A DNA stretch of 64,000 bases from Gossypium raimondii. Lineage: Eukaryota; Streptophyta; Magnoliopsida; Malvales; Malvaceae. Every line of letters begins with the position of its first letter. Within the stretch, counting starts at the first letter, position 1. A program made the position numbers and the translations under genes. Location of the stretch: positions 57,855,980-57,919,979 of the forward strand of contig NC_068575.1 of assembly GCF_025698545.1 (NCBI RefSeq). Direction: 5' to 3'. This document shows positions 25,912 to 36,393 of the stretch, one piece after another. The notes beneath the pieces are model-generated. The model had not been told where the DNA came from. It made no database searches and worked only from the letters and a program-made list of their open reading frames with translations.

Positions 25912-25974
25912 CTGAAGGGCTGAACGAGGGGATACAGATAGAGCTGTCCTATGTGTCTTCTGAAGCTGTTCAAC
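25912..25974 (-). pseudogene. Orphan exon-like block of 63 bp
   Basis: On the - strand an AACTAG acceptor is followed by 21 open codons (VEQLQKTHRTALSVSPRSAL then Q) and a CAG|GTACGG donor. The base composition is clearly higher in GC than the surrounding DNA. No neighbouring exon of the same gene was recognised, and I do not recognise the protein. It may be an exon carried in by a transposon or the relic of a lost gene. Confidence 0.3.
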
Positions 25975-28485
25975 CTAGTTTATTTCCATAAAATTTGTTT
26001 AAAATAATTCCTTGTTCATAAAAAATAATGATATTTAAAGTGTGTTAGAAAATGATTGCAATTATGACATTCTTCTTCGTATCTGTTCGGATGTTCCTTA
26101 AAATTGTAACATACTTTTCTTTTTCTTTTTGGGTTAGACATAAACTTTGGGAAATAATAATTTTCACTTACAATCTATGTTCATAGTATGTATGATCAGG
26201 TGAAATAATTCATATATTTTTAAGGTATTTTTATAATTTACTATGTTTTATATATTAACAATTTAAATATTCATCAGCCTCTCCATTTGGAAATGGCAGA
26301 CCGAAATGATTAGTTTATCACCTAATAATACACGTGTCAAAAATCAGAAAGCATGACAGAGTCAGTTGGCAATATCAGACATCCCTTCAATCTCACTAGG
26401 CTAGGGACCGTTCGATTTTAGAGAAATTCCCTCGTCACCGTGGGATCATCATAAATTTATGTGGTCAAAGACGATGGTTTAGTTAATTCAAGGGATACCC
26501 TTAAAAGAGAAAAAGGTCTTATAATTAGGGCGGGATTTAGGGTTACCAGTCTACCCTTTGTCTAACATAAGTACCCTACGGATTCTCGAAAAGACCCTTA
26601 AGGAGGGCCCCACACAGTGCCATAGCCAGCCATACAATAGAAAAGCAAATTGTGGGACCCTCCAGCGTGGCAGGGTGCCTCCATTCGTCTTAAAGGAACT
26701 CCTTAATCCTATCAAAAATTAAAAGACATAGATATTCCCTCTTTTCTTTAGGCAATAATAAAGAAGATGGGGTCAAACGTGAAAAGGCAGATTTACCCCC
26801 GGTGATTAACGGCGTTAATTACTGAATTCATGAGAGGGTGCCCCTAAAGCGATCACGTTATGTGATCCCCGTTCCCGCCAAAAGAAAAAAAGAAAATCTA
26901 TTTAAAATATAATACAATTATTGCATTAAAAAATCTATATTGTTTATAAATACCCGGTAAAAGATACCCATGTAAAAATAAATAAATTGTAATTTTCATT
27001 GGTTTTTTTTAAATAAAATAAAATGAGAGAATCTTATTGTTGACTACTGCTTTTGATTATCAAGATTGATTGAAAATGAATTATTGAGTACTTAATAATC
27101 TTTTGTTAAACAATATTATCTCTTTATAAATTATTAAAATTTACTTTGACCAAACAAAAGGAATTTATAAATCAAGTTTAAGAGTAAGCATTGTAATCAT
27201 TTATAAATGTATTGTTGAACGCATTAATTTTAAGGGAAATTCCAACACCTATCTCAATTTTGTTGACTTTTTATCCAGTATTATCAATATATTTATATTT
27301 TATTTTATCTCAAGTTAAAGCATATAAAATTTTGGGTTTGATTTGCTAATTTATTTATTTAATGTATTTTATATTTTAATTGTACTACATGTGTTTTTTA
27401 TAAAATGAATTTTAGTCAATTAAGAATATTTTAACTCATATGATTTTAATTTTGTGGTCAAGCTTTACTAGTTAATAAATCATTTATAACTATAATAATG
27501 TCTTTTAACAATTTTTGGTATTTTATAAAATTTAATGCATTTTAAAAATAAATTATCACACGCTTATATTGTGAAAGAAAAAAATGATATGAGTTCAAAT
27601 CTTATCATAATATTATTTTATTAAAATATATTTATAAAACCATGAAAACTAAAGCATATCATTTTATTATTAATTTTAAAGTAAAACTCAGTTTTGAAAA
27701 TATTTTATTTGAAAAAATACTTAAAATAATAAAAACATATATGGCTTCCTTAAAAATAATTTATGATAATTTTAAACATAACACACAATACAATATGAAT
27801 GCAAAAAGTATTTTAATAATTTATATTTGTACACTAAATACATAAATATATTAATTAAAAATAATTACAAAAATTCGAATATAATGAATGAATAAGCATA
27901 AGATAGAGAAAAAAAAAACCGAAAGCTGGTAGTAGGAGGGAGATTATCAAAAAGTAGGGTGGCCAAACAACAAAACAAGAGCAAGAAAAGTGAGGAAGCA
28001 AAGCAAAAAGGGAAAAAAATAAAGTAAAAGAAAGAAAGGAAAAAAAAAAATAGAGTTTAAGAGTTTTATATTTTATTTATTTATGCTTGAGACTTGAGTT
28101 GAGAGGAAGACCAATCCAAGGACAAAGGACGGCTTTAATCTTCGTTAATTGTTAACTTTAGCTTTGTTTTTTCTTTTCTTTTTTCAAAAAGCGACGGAAA
28201 ATAACATAGAACATCAACTTCCATCCATAAATTAAGATTTTGTTTAAAACGAAGTTATTATCATTGTTTTCTGATTCTTTCTCCTATTTTTTTTTTTGCT
28301 TTCTTTCTTTTCTCTTGTTTGGATCGGATCTGTAATAGGCAAAATCAACCCCCCAAACAATTCAGGAAAGCTCTTTTCACTTTTCTCTTCAAAGAAGAGC
28401 TTTTGTCTCCTTAGTAATTTCTGGGTTTTTCATTTCATGAAAGATATCACCTTGTCCTGCATTCTTTTATCTGTTCTATGATCAG
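25975..28485. other. Long upstream region of the D6PK-like gene
   Basis: 26290-26900 is richer in GC than its surroundings and contains ACACGTGT (G-box/ABRE core) and TTCCCGCCAAAA (E2F-like on the reverse strand). 26900-27900 is very AT-rich. 27905-28060 is a strongly purine-biased tract just upstream of the likely transcript. No coding ORF is credible. Confidence 0.5.
26330..26338. promoter_or_regulatory. ACACGTGTC G-box/ABRE-like motif
   Basis: A palindromic CACGTG core with ABRE-type flanks, about 2.7 kb upstream of the D6PK-like start. Motif only; function not shown. Confidence 0.35.
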
Positions 28486-28624
28486 GTAACTTGCTTTTGG
28501 CCTCTTTAAATTTTCTTTTTTGATGATGGGTTCTTTTCTTTTTCTTTATCGATCAAGATTACATACACACACGCAGACACACTAAGCTTGTTTCGTTTTT
28601 CATGCATTTTCTTAGTAACCAAGG

Positions 28625-28625
<1 letters not shown>

Positions 28626-28659
<34 letters not shown>
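28626..28659. repeat. (TA)n microsatellite in the 5' UTR intron of the D6PK-like gene
   Basis: An uninterrupted TA run of roughly 33 bp lying inside the predicted leader intron (about 28486-28964). Confidence 0.85.
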
Positions 28660-28662
<3 letters not shown>

Positions 28663-28988
28663 GATTGTTAAAATACAGTTTATTGATTTCTTAGTATACC
28701 TGTAATCATATTTGGTCTTTTCTTTAATCGTAAGATGTGCTAGTTGATTATATTTTGTTTTGAATTTAAGACTGCTGTTTTAAATTTTCATTTCTTGGTT
28801 TTGAACTGATTCTCTTAGCATTCGATTATTTTGTATTTTGTAACAGTTTTTGTGTGCATTTGGGATATTAAGTTGGTTGATTCTGCAATTATGGCTTTAT
28901 CAAAGAGTTATCATGTAGAGGAAAAAAAAGTTGAACGTTGCTGAATTTCACTTTGGTTTGGCAGTGATAGGTGTTGTTGAATTGTTCA

Positions 28989-31900
28989 ATGGACTCCCTT
29001 GCTATTTCTTCATCAAAGAATCAGAATCTAGGTTCTGGTATAGGAAACAATGACCCTCCTTCAACATCCGGGATGCCTAGGCGGCCTTCTCGGCCTCCAT
29101 TACCGAAACAATCTGAAAATGAAGGGCTTTCTTCTGCATATCATGGTGTAAGGACCGTTCAACATCATGATGGTTCAATTGGCTCTCAAAAGCATTCATG
29201 CAAAACAGCCTATGACAACTTGGTCTGTGAAGAAATGCCTAATATGGCAAAACACTATTATGATTCAAGCAAGATGAAATCTGAATTGACGGGAAAGATT
29301 TTGGCAGTGGCAAGCAAATCTTCCTTCAAACATCCCATTGATGACCATAAGAGTTCCAATTCCACTGCTTCATTGGAATACGAACAAACTGTATCTGGTG
29401 TACACTATTATGATTCTAGTAAGGTAAAATCCGAATCGGTGGGAAAGATTCTGACAACTGCAAGCAAGTCTTCCTCAAAGCATCCCATCGATGATCATAA
29501 AACTTCTGATTCCATTGCTTCGTTGGAATATGAAAAACCTGTGCCTGGTGCACACTATTATGATTCGAGTAAGGTAAAATCTGAATCAGTGAGAAGCAAA
29601 TCTTCCTTCAAACATCCCATTGATGATCATAAGAGTTCTAACTCCTTTCGTTCATTGCAATCTGAAAAAACTGTGCCTGGTGTACACTATTATGATTCGA
29701 GCAAGGTGAAATCCGAATCGGTGGGAAAGATTTCAACAACGGCAAGCAAGTCTTCCTTCAAACATCCCGTTGATGAAAAGCTTGTGCCCAGTGCCATTCA
29801 GTTGAACAACCACATTGTATCTCAATCAGAACCAAGCATTTGTGTGAGTCCATCGAGTAGTATGTGCACCAGATCTCTGTATGCCGAAGCTAAACAAAGT
29901 TTCACCAATACAGAAGTTAGTGAATGTGCAAGCAGTGATGAAAGCGGTGAAGTGAGCAGGAAGACGAGCATCAATAGGGGGAGCAATTGCAGTGATATTA
30001 GTGAAGAAAGCAGCTCAAGTTGTTCAATCAGTGCCATTTACAAGCCCCACCAAGCAAATGATATAAGATGGGCTGCAATTCAAGCTGTTAGATCACGGAA
30101 AGGAGAGTTGGGCTTTAAGCACTTTAGGGTGTTGAGGAAACTGGGATGTGGGGATATAGGCAGTGTTTATCAATCTGAATTGACTGGCACCAATACTTAT
30201 TTCGCCATGAAAGTTATGGATAAAGCTCTTTTGGCAAGTCGAAAAAAGCTTCTTAGAGCCCAAACAGAGAGGGAGATTCTCCAATCTTTGGATCATCCTT
30301 TCCTCCCCACCTTGTATACACATTTTGAGACAGAGAAGCTTTCTTGCTTGGTTATGGAGTTTTGCCCCGGAGGAGACTTGCATGCTCTCAGGCAAAGGCA
30401 ACCTGGAAAGTACTTTTCAGAGCAAGCTGCCAGGTTAGCTGTCGCTCTTCTAATGCTTTTTCAAAGTTAATTTTTCCCGTCTTTGGAGGACTCTTGGAGG
30501 TCATATATCACCCTTGTCTGGGTATGTATCCTTTATTCATTACTCTTTATGCTCAAGCTATGTTACTCGGACTTGGGTGGAAGTTTCGAACATGGACAAC
30601 TGTCCACTGTGAGTATGGTGATATCCCTATATCCTTATCAGGTTATGTGAAGAATGGAAGCAGCATAATATTCAAGTTTGCATTACTGCATTTTCTAACA
30701 TAACTGCTGCATGCATTTAAGGTTTTTCATGGAAACCTGTGGATCCATTTCCTGTTAACTCTATTGCCCCATCAGGTTTACAATACAACACTTATAGGAA
30801 ACTCAATGCTGCAATTTTGTTGTTACTACATTAAGATTAGGAAACCACCTTTTTTTTCCCTTTATGTACTTGTATCCGACACAGTTGTCCTTAATACAAT
30901 ACAACACTGCTAGGGAAATCATGTTACAATTTTGGTTTTACCACGATAAGAAGAAGAAACCTCCTATGTGGAAAATGGAATAACTTGTATCTAGTGGCTT
31001 TGCTCGAATCTGAATCCATAACATGATCATCTCTAGTTGGCGGCTCTAAACACACCTTTTGGCTGTTCTTGGAGTTGTTAGGCTGTTTATATCCCTCCTT
31101 TCCTTTAAGTCTCAATTATAGTCAACTTTCATCGATAACATCTTCTCCAGGTTTGTTTGCTGTGATCCCTGATTGATGTTTTGTTAGTTCAGGTTTCTTC
31201 ATATCAGATGTTTTAGGAAGTATTCATGTTCTTATCCCACTCATCTAGTTTTTACGACATGCAATTTGAATAAGTTGTGTTCTTCAACATATTGGATGAT
31301 AACTAGGTCCGATACGATGAACTGATTGCAGCAAAAATATCATCTATATTATTGGCATTGATCTTCTCTGTTGCTTTGCAGATTTTATGTGGCCGAAGTT
31401 CTCCTTGCTTTGGAGTATCTGCACATGCTTGGGATTATTTACAGAGACCTTAAGCCAGAGAATGTTTTGGTTCGAGAAGATGGACACATAATGCTTTCGG
31501 ATTTCGATCTCTCACTAAGATGTTCTGTCTCGCCGACACTGGTTAAGTCTTCAAACTCGACTCTGGCGTCGAAACATTCAGTGTACTGTGCTCAGCCTGC
31601 ATGCCTCCAGCCAACTTGTGTAATGCAGCCAGATTGTATCCAACCAGCATGTTTCGGACCGCGTCTTTTTCCGAGCAAGTCCAAGAAAGAAAAGAAGAGC
31701 AAAATAAAGAGTGAAACGAATCAGCAAGTTAGCCCTCTTCCTGAGCTCATTGCAGAACCTACCAATGCTCGATCAATGTCCTTCGTTGGCACTCACGAGT
31801 ACTTGGCACCTGAAATTATTAAAGGCCAAGGCCATGGAAGTGCTGTCGATTGGTGGACGTTTGGGATCTTTCTATACGAACTTTTGTTCGGAAAAACCCC

Positions 31901-32225
31901 GTTTAAGGGAGCCGAGAACAGGGCAACTCTGTTTAACGTGATCGGCCAGCCATTGAGATTTCCAGAGTATCCAAATGTGAGCTTTGCAGCGAAGGACTTG
32001 ATCCGAGGCTTACTCGTAAAGGAACCACAGCATCGGCTTGCATATAGGCGTGGGGCTACTGAAGTTAAACAGCATCCGTTCTTTCAGAGTGTGAATTGGG
32101 CACTCATTCGATGTGCTAATCCGCCAGAGGTGCCAAAGCCGTCCATGACGGATTTTTTTGCCGGAACCAACATGTCAAAAGCTCCAACGAATAACATGGT
32201 TCCGGGTTTAGATGTGAAGCCTTCT

Positions 32226-32255
<30 letters not shown>
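28989..32255 (+). CDS. AGCVIII protein kinase, D6PK-like
   Basis: Two exons, 28989-30433 and 31382-32255; 772 aa. The kinase domain starts near residue 375 ([17 protein letters not shown]). It shows [10 protein letters not shown] (ATP lysine), [10 protein letters not shown], and SDFDLSLRC, where DFD replaces DFG as is diagnostic of AGCVIII kinases. A long insertion before the activation loop carries the Cys/Pro-rich [18 protein letters not shown] block. [13 protein letters not shown] and the C-terminus GNYLEIDFF are typical of D6PK members. Family knowledge: plasma-membrane kinases that phosphorylate PIN auxin exporters. The N-terminus is unusual in carrying four tandem HYYDSSK repeats (residues 89-270), making the protein longer than the roughly 500 aa of Arabidopsis D6PK. 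The ATG at 28989 is preferred; an upstream in-frame GTG is not a plausible start. A leader intron (about 28486-28964) is predicted. Confidence 0.93.
29250..29790 (+). repeat. Four-copy coding tandem repeat in the D6PK-like N-terminus
   Basis: HYYDSSK(M/V)KSE recurs at residues 89, 139, 189 and 233, each time followed by a SKSS(F/S)KHP(I/V)D block. The spacing is 50, 50 and 44 codons, with the third unit shortened by the loss of the GKIL segment. DNA-level similarity between units is high, indicating fairly recent expansion. Confidence 0.9.
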
Positions 32256-32257
<2 letters not shown>

Positions 32258-33037
32258 CTTGTGATTATTTTTCCTTTCTTAGAAACCAGTGTTGTAAACA
32301 TCTCTTTGAACAGAAATGAGGAATCACAAGTTGCTGCTCAATCTCTATTGATCCAGGTGTAATATACTCATTTAACCGGGCAAATCATTGGTCGATTAAT
32401 CTATTTTTCTATATATAAAAAAATAGTAAAAAATAAATATGAAAATACATAATTATCACACCGATGAATTCAAACAATCATCAATGGATGACATAACAAT
32501 GTTATCGTAATAATGATAATATAATGCTAACCGCGTAAGCATCAGTGGAATTTCAATCAAATAAAAAAAAAGTAAAAGGGAAAAAAAAGTACTAATATGT
32601 GATTTTCTTTTTTATAAATGGAAATGGGAAGTTGATAAATTCAAAGTGTTCCAACCGACCAACGTCCCCATTATCTTGAAACTTGGGATGCAAGTAGGAA
32701 ATTCAAGTTAATTACCAAAAATGCCATGAAACACCTGCTTTCCATTTCGAACCTGCCAAGTAGTCTTCGGACATTAGCTTCGTGTCGTTAAGAGAATGGT
32801 TTGGATCTAGGTTCAGTCAACGGTGGGACCTACATATGTCTTTCGCCGAAGCTGAGGTTCAGCTTCCGAATCTCTTATCCCGTTCCGAAGCAACCGTTTC
32901 CCGCTCTGTCTCTGCCTCGAGTTGACTCAAGTAATAGCCTATTGTAGAAAGAAAAGGCAAAAGGACAAAGAAGAGAGAGCTTAAAAGCTTCGCTCACACT
33001 CTCTTCTTCTTACTCTGTATTTCTTTTGTTCTTGTTC
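32256..33037. other. Intergenic region with the promoter of the SOG1-like gene
   Basis: D6PK-like 3' flank followed by the SOG1-like upstream region. TTTCCCGC at 32897-32904 is noted separately. A CT-rich leader precedes the ATG. No other gene is seen. Confidence 0.55.
32897..32904 (+). promoter_or_regulatory. E2F-type site upstream of the SOG1-like gene
   Basis: TTTCCCGC matches the TTTSSCGS consensus, about 134 bp before the start codon. The same octamer is present upstream of CDT2 in this window. Confidence 0.45.
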
Positions 33038-35046
33038 ATGGCGAGGTAAGGTTAAGAAATTAATTAAGAAAATCCAATTAATTAATTAATTAATTTCGAT
33101 TATGCGAGATTAAAAGTAATCTCTTCTTTAATTTTCTTTGACATGGGGATGATTTTGGTTTCTGGGTGTTTTTCTTTATATAAATTCATGGAATTTAACT
33201 TGAAAATCCAATTCCCAAAGAAAATATTTTCTTTTTTCTTTTTGGTTCTAATAAAGTTCTGTTTTTCTCTTCCTCTTCTTCTTCTTTTTTTTTTGTTTTC
33301 ACTTGAGTTTGAATGTGTAGGGAGGTTATTATATGCTAGAGTTTCATCATCTTTTATGAGCTGCATTGTTGAGGTTGATATGATTTTAATGGAAAAAATC
33401 TTCCATAGTTCAGTTAAAAAGAAACCCTTTTTCAATTCAACCGTAATGAAACATCCCATGATTCATTTCTTACAGATTGATACGATTTTAATGGAAAATT
33501 CTTCCATATTTCATTGCATCTTTATTGACAAAAAATCATTGTAATTTGCAGCAGAAGCTGGCTCATTGACAGTAGATCAATTGCAAAGAAAGTAAAAAAC
33601 GCCATTCAAATCACTGACCCTGACTGTGGAGCAAATCGTGAATGTCCGAACTGTCATTGCCGTATTGATAATAGTGATGTAAGTTCGACACTTCGAGTGT
33701 TTCATAGCATGAATTTTTGGCCTCAGTAACGTCCACCTTGAAGCTGTTTTTCTTTGTTTTTTTAATGTAGGTTTCGCCTCAGTGGCCTGGCCTTCCAATT
33801 GGATTGAAATTTGATCCCTCCGATATCGAGCTTTTAGAGCATTTAGCTGCCAAATGCGGCATCGGAGACTTAAAACCACACCCCTTTATCGACGAGTTTA
33901 TCCCCACACTGAACGAGGATCAAGGAATCTGTTACACTCATCCTCAAAATCTCCCTGGTAAGGGTCCATGCCCGACATATTCGAGTCTTATAATGGTTTA
34001 CAATTTTGATTCTGATGATCATCTTCATTTTTTTTTTGCAGGTGTAAAGAAAGATGGGAGTAGTATCCACTTCTTTCATCAAACCATCAATGCTTATGCT
34101 ACTGGTCAGCGAAAGCGCCGCAGGATCCAGAACCGACATAGTACGATCGAGGAGCATGTTCGATGGCATAAGACCGGAAAGACCAAACCTGTCATAGAAA
34201 ATGGAGTTCGCAAGGGCTGGAAGAAGATCATGGTTCTCTATAAACGTTCGAACCGAGCTCACAAGCCCGAAAAGTCGAATTGGGTGATGCATCAGTACCA
34301 TTTAGGGGCTGAAGAAGTAGAAGTTGGTGGGGAATATGTGGTTTCTAAAATTTCATATCAACAACCAAAACAGACCGATAAGAATGATGGCGTTACTAGG
34401 ATGGAAGATTCAGATAACTCGATGATTCGTGCGAGTCCAAGGACCCCGAAAACGATGACTCAGAGTCCACCTCGGCCATGGGAATCAATGATATATGAAG
34501 ATGACATTGACGAAAAGGTGCACCAGGTACTTGGAGTTTTGCTGTTTATGAATTGAAAGGAAGAAATTGTCACTTGAATTCATTCGATCCTCACCGAAGT
34601 TTGGATACCGTGGAACAGGAATCAAAATTTGCTGCACAAGGATCTAATCTACCGATCCAGGGTGTTGAATGTGAGGATCATTTGGAGTATCCATTATGGT
34701 TGGCTGGGGAATCTCAGGCTGCTGTAAATTCCGAGATGAATTGCTTGGATAATTCTTCTCTGCAGGTAAAGAATTCGGTAAAGGATCGAGTCTCGTACGC
34801 CGTTCATGATCCTGGCACGATGGAGATGTCGGCCGGAAACAAAGATACATGCACTTGCGGAATTTCCGAGCTTGAGAACTTGGAATTTGATACACCACCA
34901 GATGTGCAACTATCTGTAAGTTAGCCTTTCAAAGTGTTCATCATATGATTATCATAAAAATCTCGAAATTTTCTCATCCATATGTTTTGCAGGATCTACA
35001 ATTTGATTCCCAGGAAAGCATAAGTTCATGGTTAGACCAGGTATGA
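33038..35046 (+). CDS. SOG1-like NAC transcription factor
   Basis: Six exons: 33038-33045 (8 nt of coding), 33555-33678, 33771-33957, 34042-34526, 34619-34915, 34993-35046; 384 aa. The N-terminus MARSWLIDSRSIAKKV and the CPNCHCRIDNSDV block precede a NAC domain (WPGLPIGLKFDPSDIELLEH, then HPFIDEFIP, ICYTHPQNLPG, VRWHKTGKTKP, NWVMHQYHLG). The C-terminus LEFDTPP followed by FDSQES matches the end of SOG1. Family knowledge: SOG1 is the plant master transcription factor of the DNA-damage response, activated by ATM/ATR phosphorylation of clustered SQ sites. Here only two SQ and one TQ are visible and the protein is shorter than SOG1 (about 449 aa), so it may be nearer the ANAC044/ANAC085 branch or a diverged SOG1 paralogue. 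The 92-bp intron at 34527-34618 has a weak, purine-rich acceptor, but it is needed to avoid a stop and keeps the frame. Confidence 0.85.
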
Positions 35047-36393
35047 GGAGGATGTTGCAGAGGTGAAGTACCCCAATGACAAAGTCAAAGTTTTCGAGCT
35101 CCTTGAATCTCTTTCATGGCTGTTTGAGGCTCTTGAAGTTGTTCATCCCACCGGCACTGCCGGACTGCTCTCCTACGTCAGTTTCCGATGATATGAACTC
35201 CAATTCTATGTCAAATGTTAAAGTTTCATTCTTGTATTGTGTGTGCGAACAAATACTATAAAATATATGAACACAATTCGAATATAGAATTATCGCGCTG
35301 AATGATCTCAATTAGAGTATAATCTTGTTTAGTCGAACAAGCTTGTTAAATTGGAGGATCTCAATTAAATTAGATTAATCAATTAATATTAGGACTAAAA
35401 AAATTTAATATTAATCGTTGAGGAGTTCAGCTTTCTTGAAAGAAGTTTCAAAGTGCTACCTATTGTACAACTAGTCGATTCCAACAATAGTTTGATATTG
35501 TATCCATGCTAGAGGTTTATCCCTTGCTTCTATTTAGTGGTACCCACTTTATTTACAAAGCATGGATTGAAACACCATCAAGAGCAAATACTTACATTCC
35601 TTAGGTGAGTGAAGGATTCTGCTCTTCAAAACTCTTCATGGAATTGTCAAAATTGAGCACAAAAATTTCAAGCATAATACCAGTTATGGTTGAAAAGCCT
35701 GTATATTTTTATAAATGATATTTTAAAAAAATTATTTTAGAATAAATTTGACGTCCTCCCAATATCTAGTTAAAATTTTAAGCTATTTAAATTAAGTATC
35801 ACAATAATTAAATTAAATTCACTAAATTACTCAATTCAACAGTAACAGGAAATTTGAGGTTTCTTTTACGCCCTTGTTTATAATACATTTCCATTTTATT
35901 TTTGGACCATAAGATTCTTTTCCCATTTTGCCCAAACTTCAATTCAAGCGAGGCCCAGAAAAAACCAGAGAAGAATGGTATTTGAATCTTTTATTTATTT
36001 ATTTAGTATTGGCATTTGAATCTAACAAGTGGCAAAGATGGAAATCTAGACATAAAAAACCATTTATATTTTCTCCCACGTGTCAATAATTAGGGCATGA
36101 CCATAACGAAAAGTACAAAAAGGTCAAAATTTTATCCACCATTAACTTCTATTTTTAAAAATTATAAGTTTGATATTACTATTATTTCCTTTTTCCTGAG
36201 GTAAAAGAATATCAATTATTATTGAGTTATAAATATTTTATTCAAACTTCATTTGAAAAAAAAAATAGTTACTTTTTGATCAAATTAAGGATTTGATTCA
36301 TTAAAGAAAAAAAAAATCCAAGCTTCGAACTTGAAAGTAATCTGGCAAAACCGGCAACATTGTATTTCCGACGAAGAGAGGAAACAGGAAACG
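35047..36393. other. Intergenic region between SOG1-like and SGF29
   Basis: AT-rich DNA without a credible ORF. CCCACGTGTC (G-box core) lies near 36075, about 320 bp before the SGF29 start. Confidence 0.5.

Noticed and set aside
28971-28988. Upstream start of the D6PK-like frame (GTG)
   Set aside because: A GTG start is not expected in a plant nuclear gene, and it lies next to the leader intron acceptor; the ATG at 28989 is used instead.
30344-30703. 119-aa frame overlapping the D6PK-like exon 1 end
   Set aside because: Different frame from the kinase, running into the intron; a shadow of the real gene.
33143-33544. 133-aa frame between the first two SOG1-like exons
   Set aside because: It sits in the first intron (33046-33554), is T-rich and Phe/Leu-biased, and shows no domain.
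34527-34559. 33-bp intron in the SOG1-like gene
   Set aside because: Too short for a plant intron, and the reading after it hits a stop at once; the 92-bp alternative keeps the frame.
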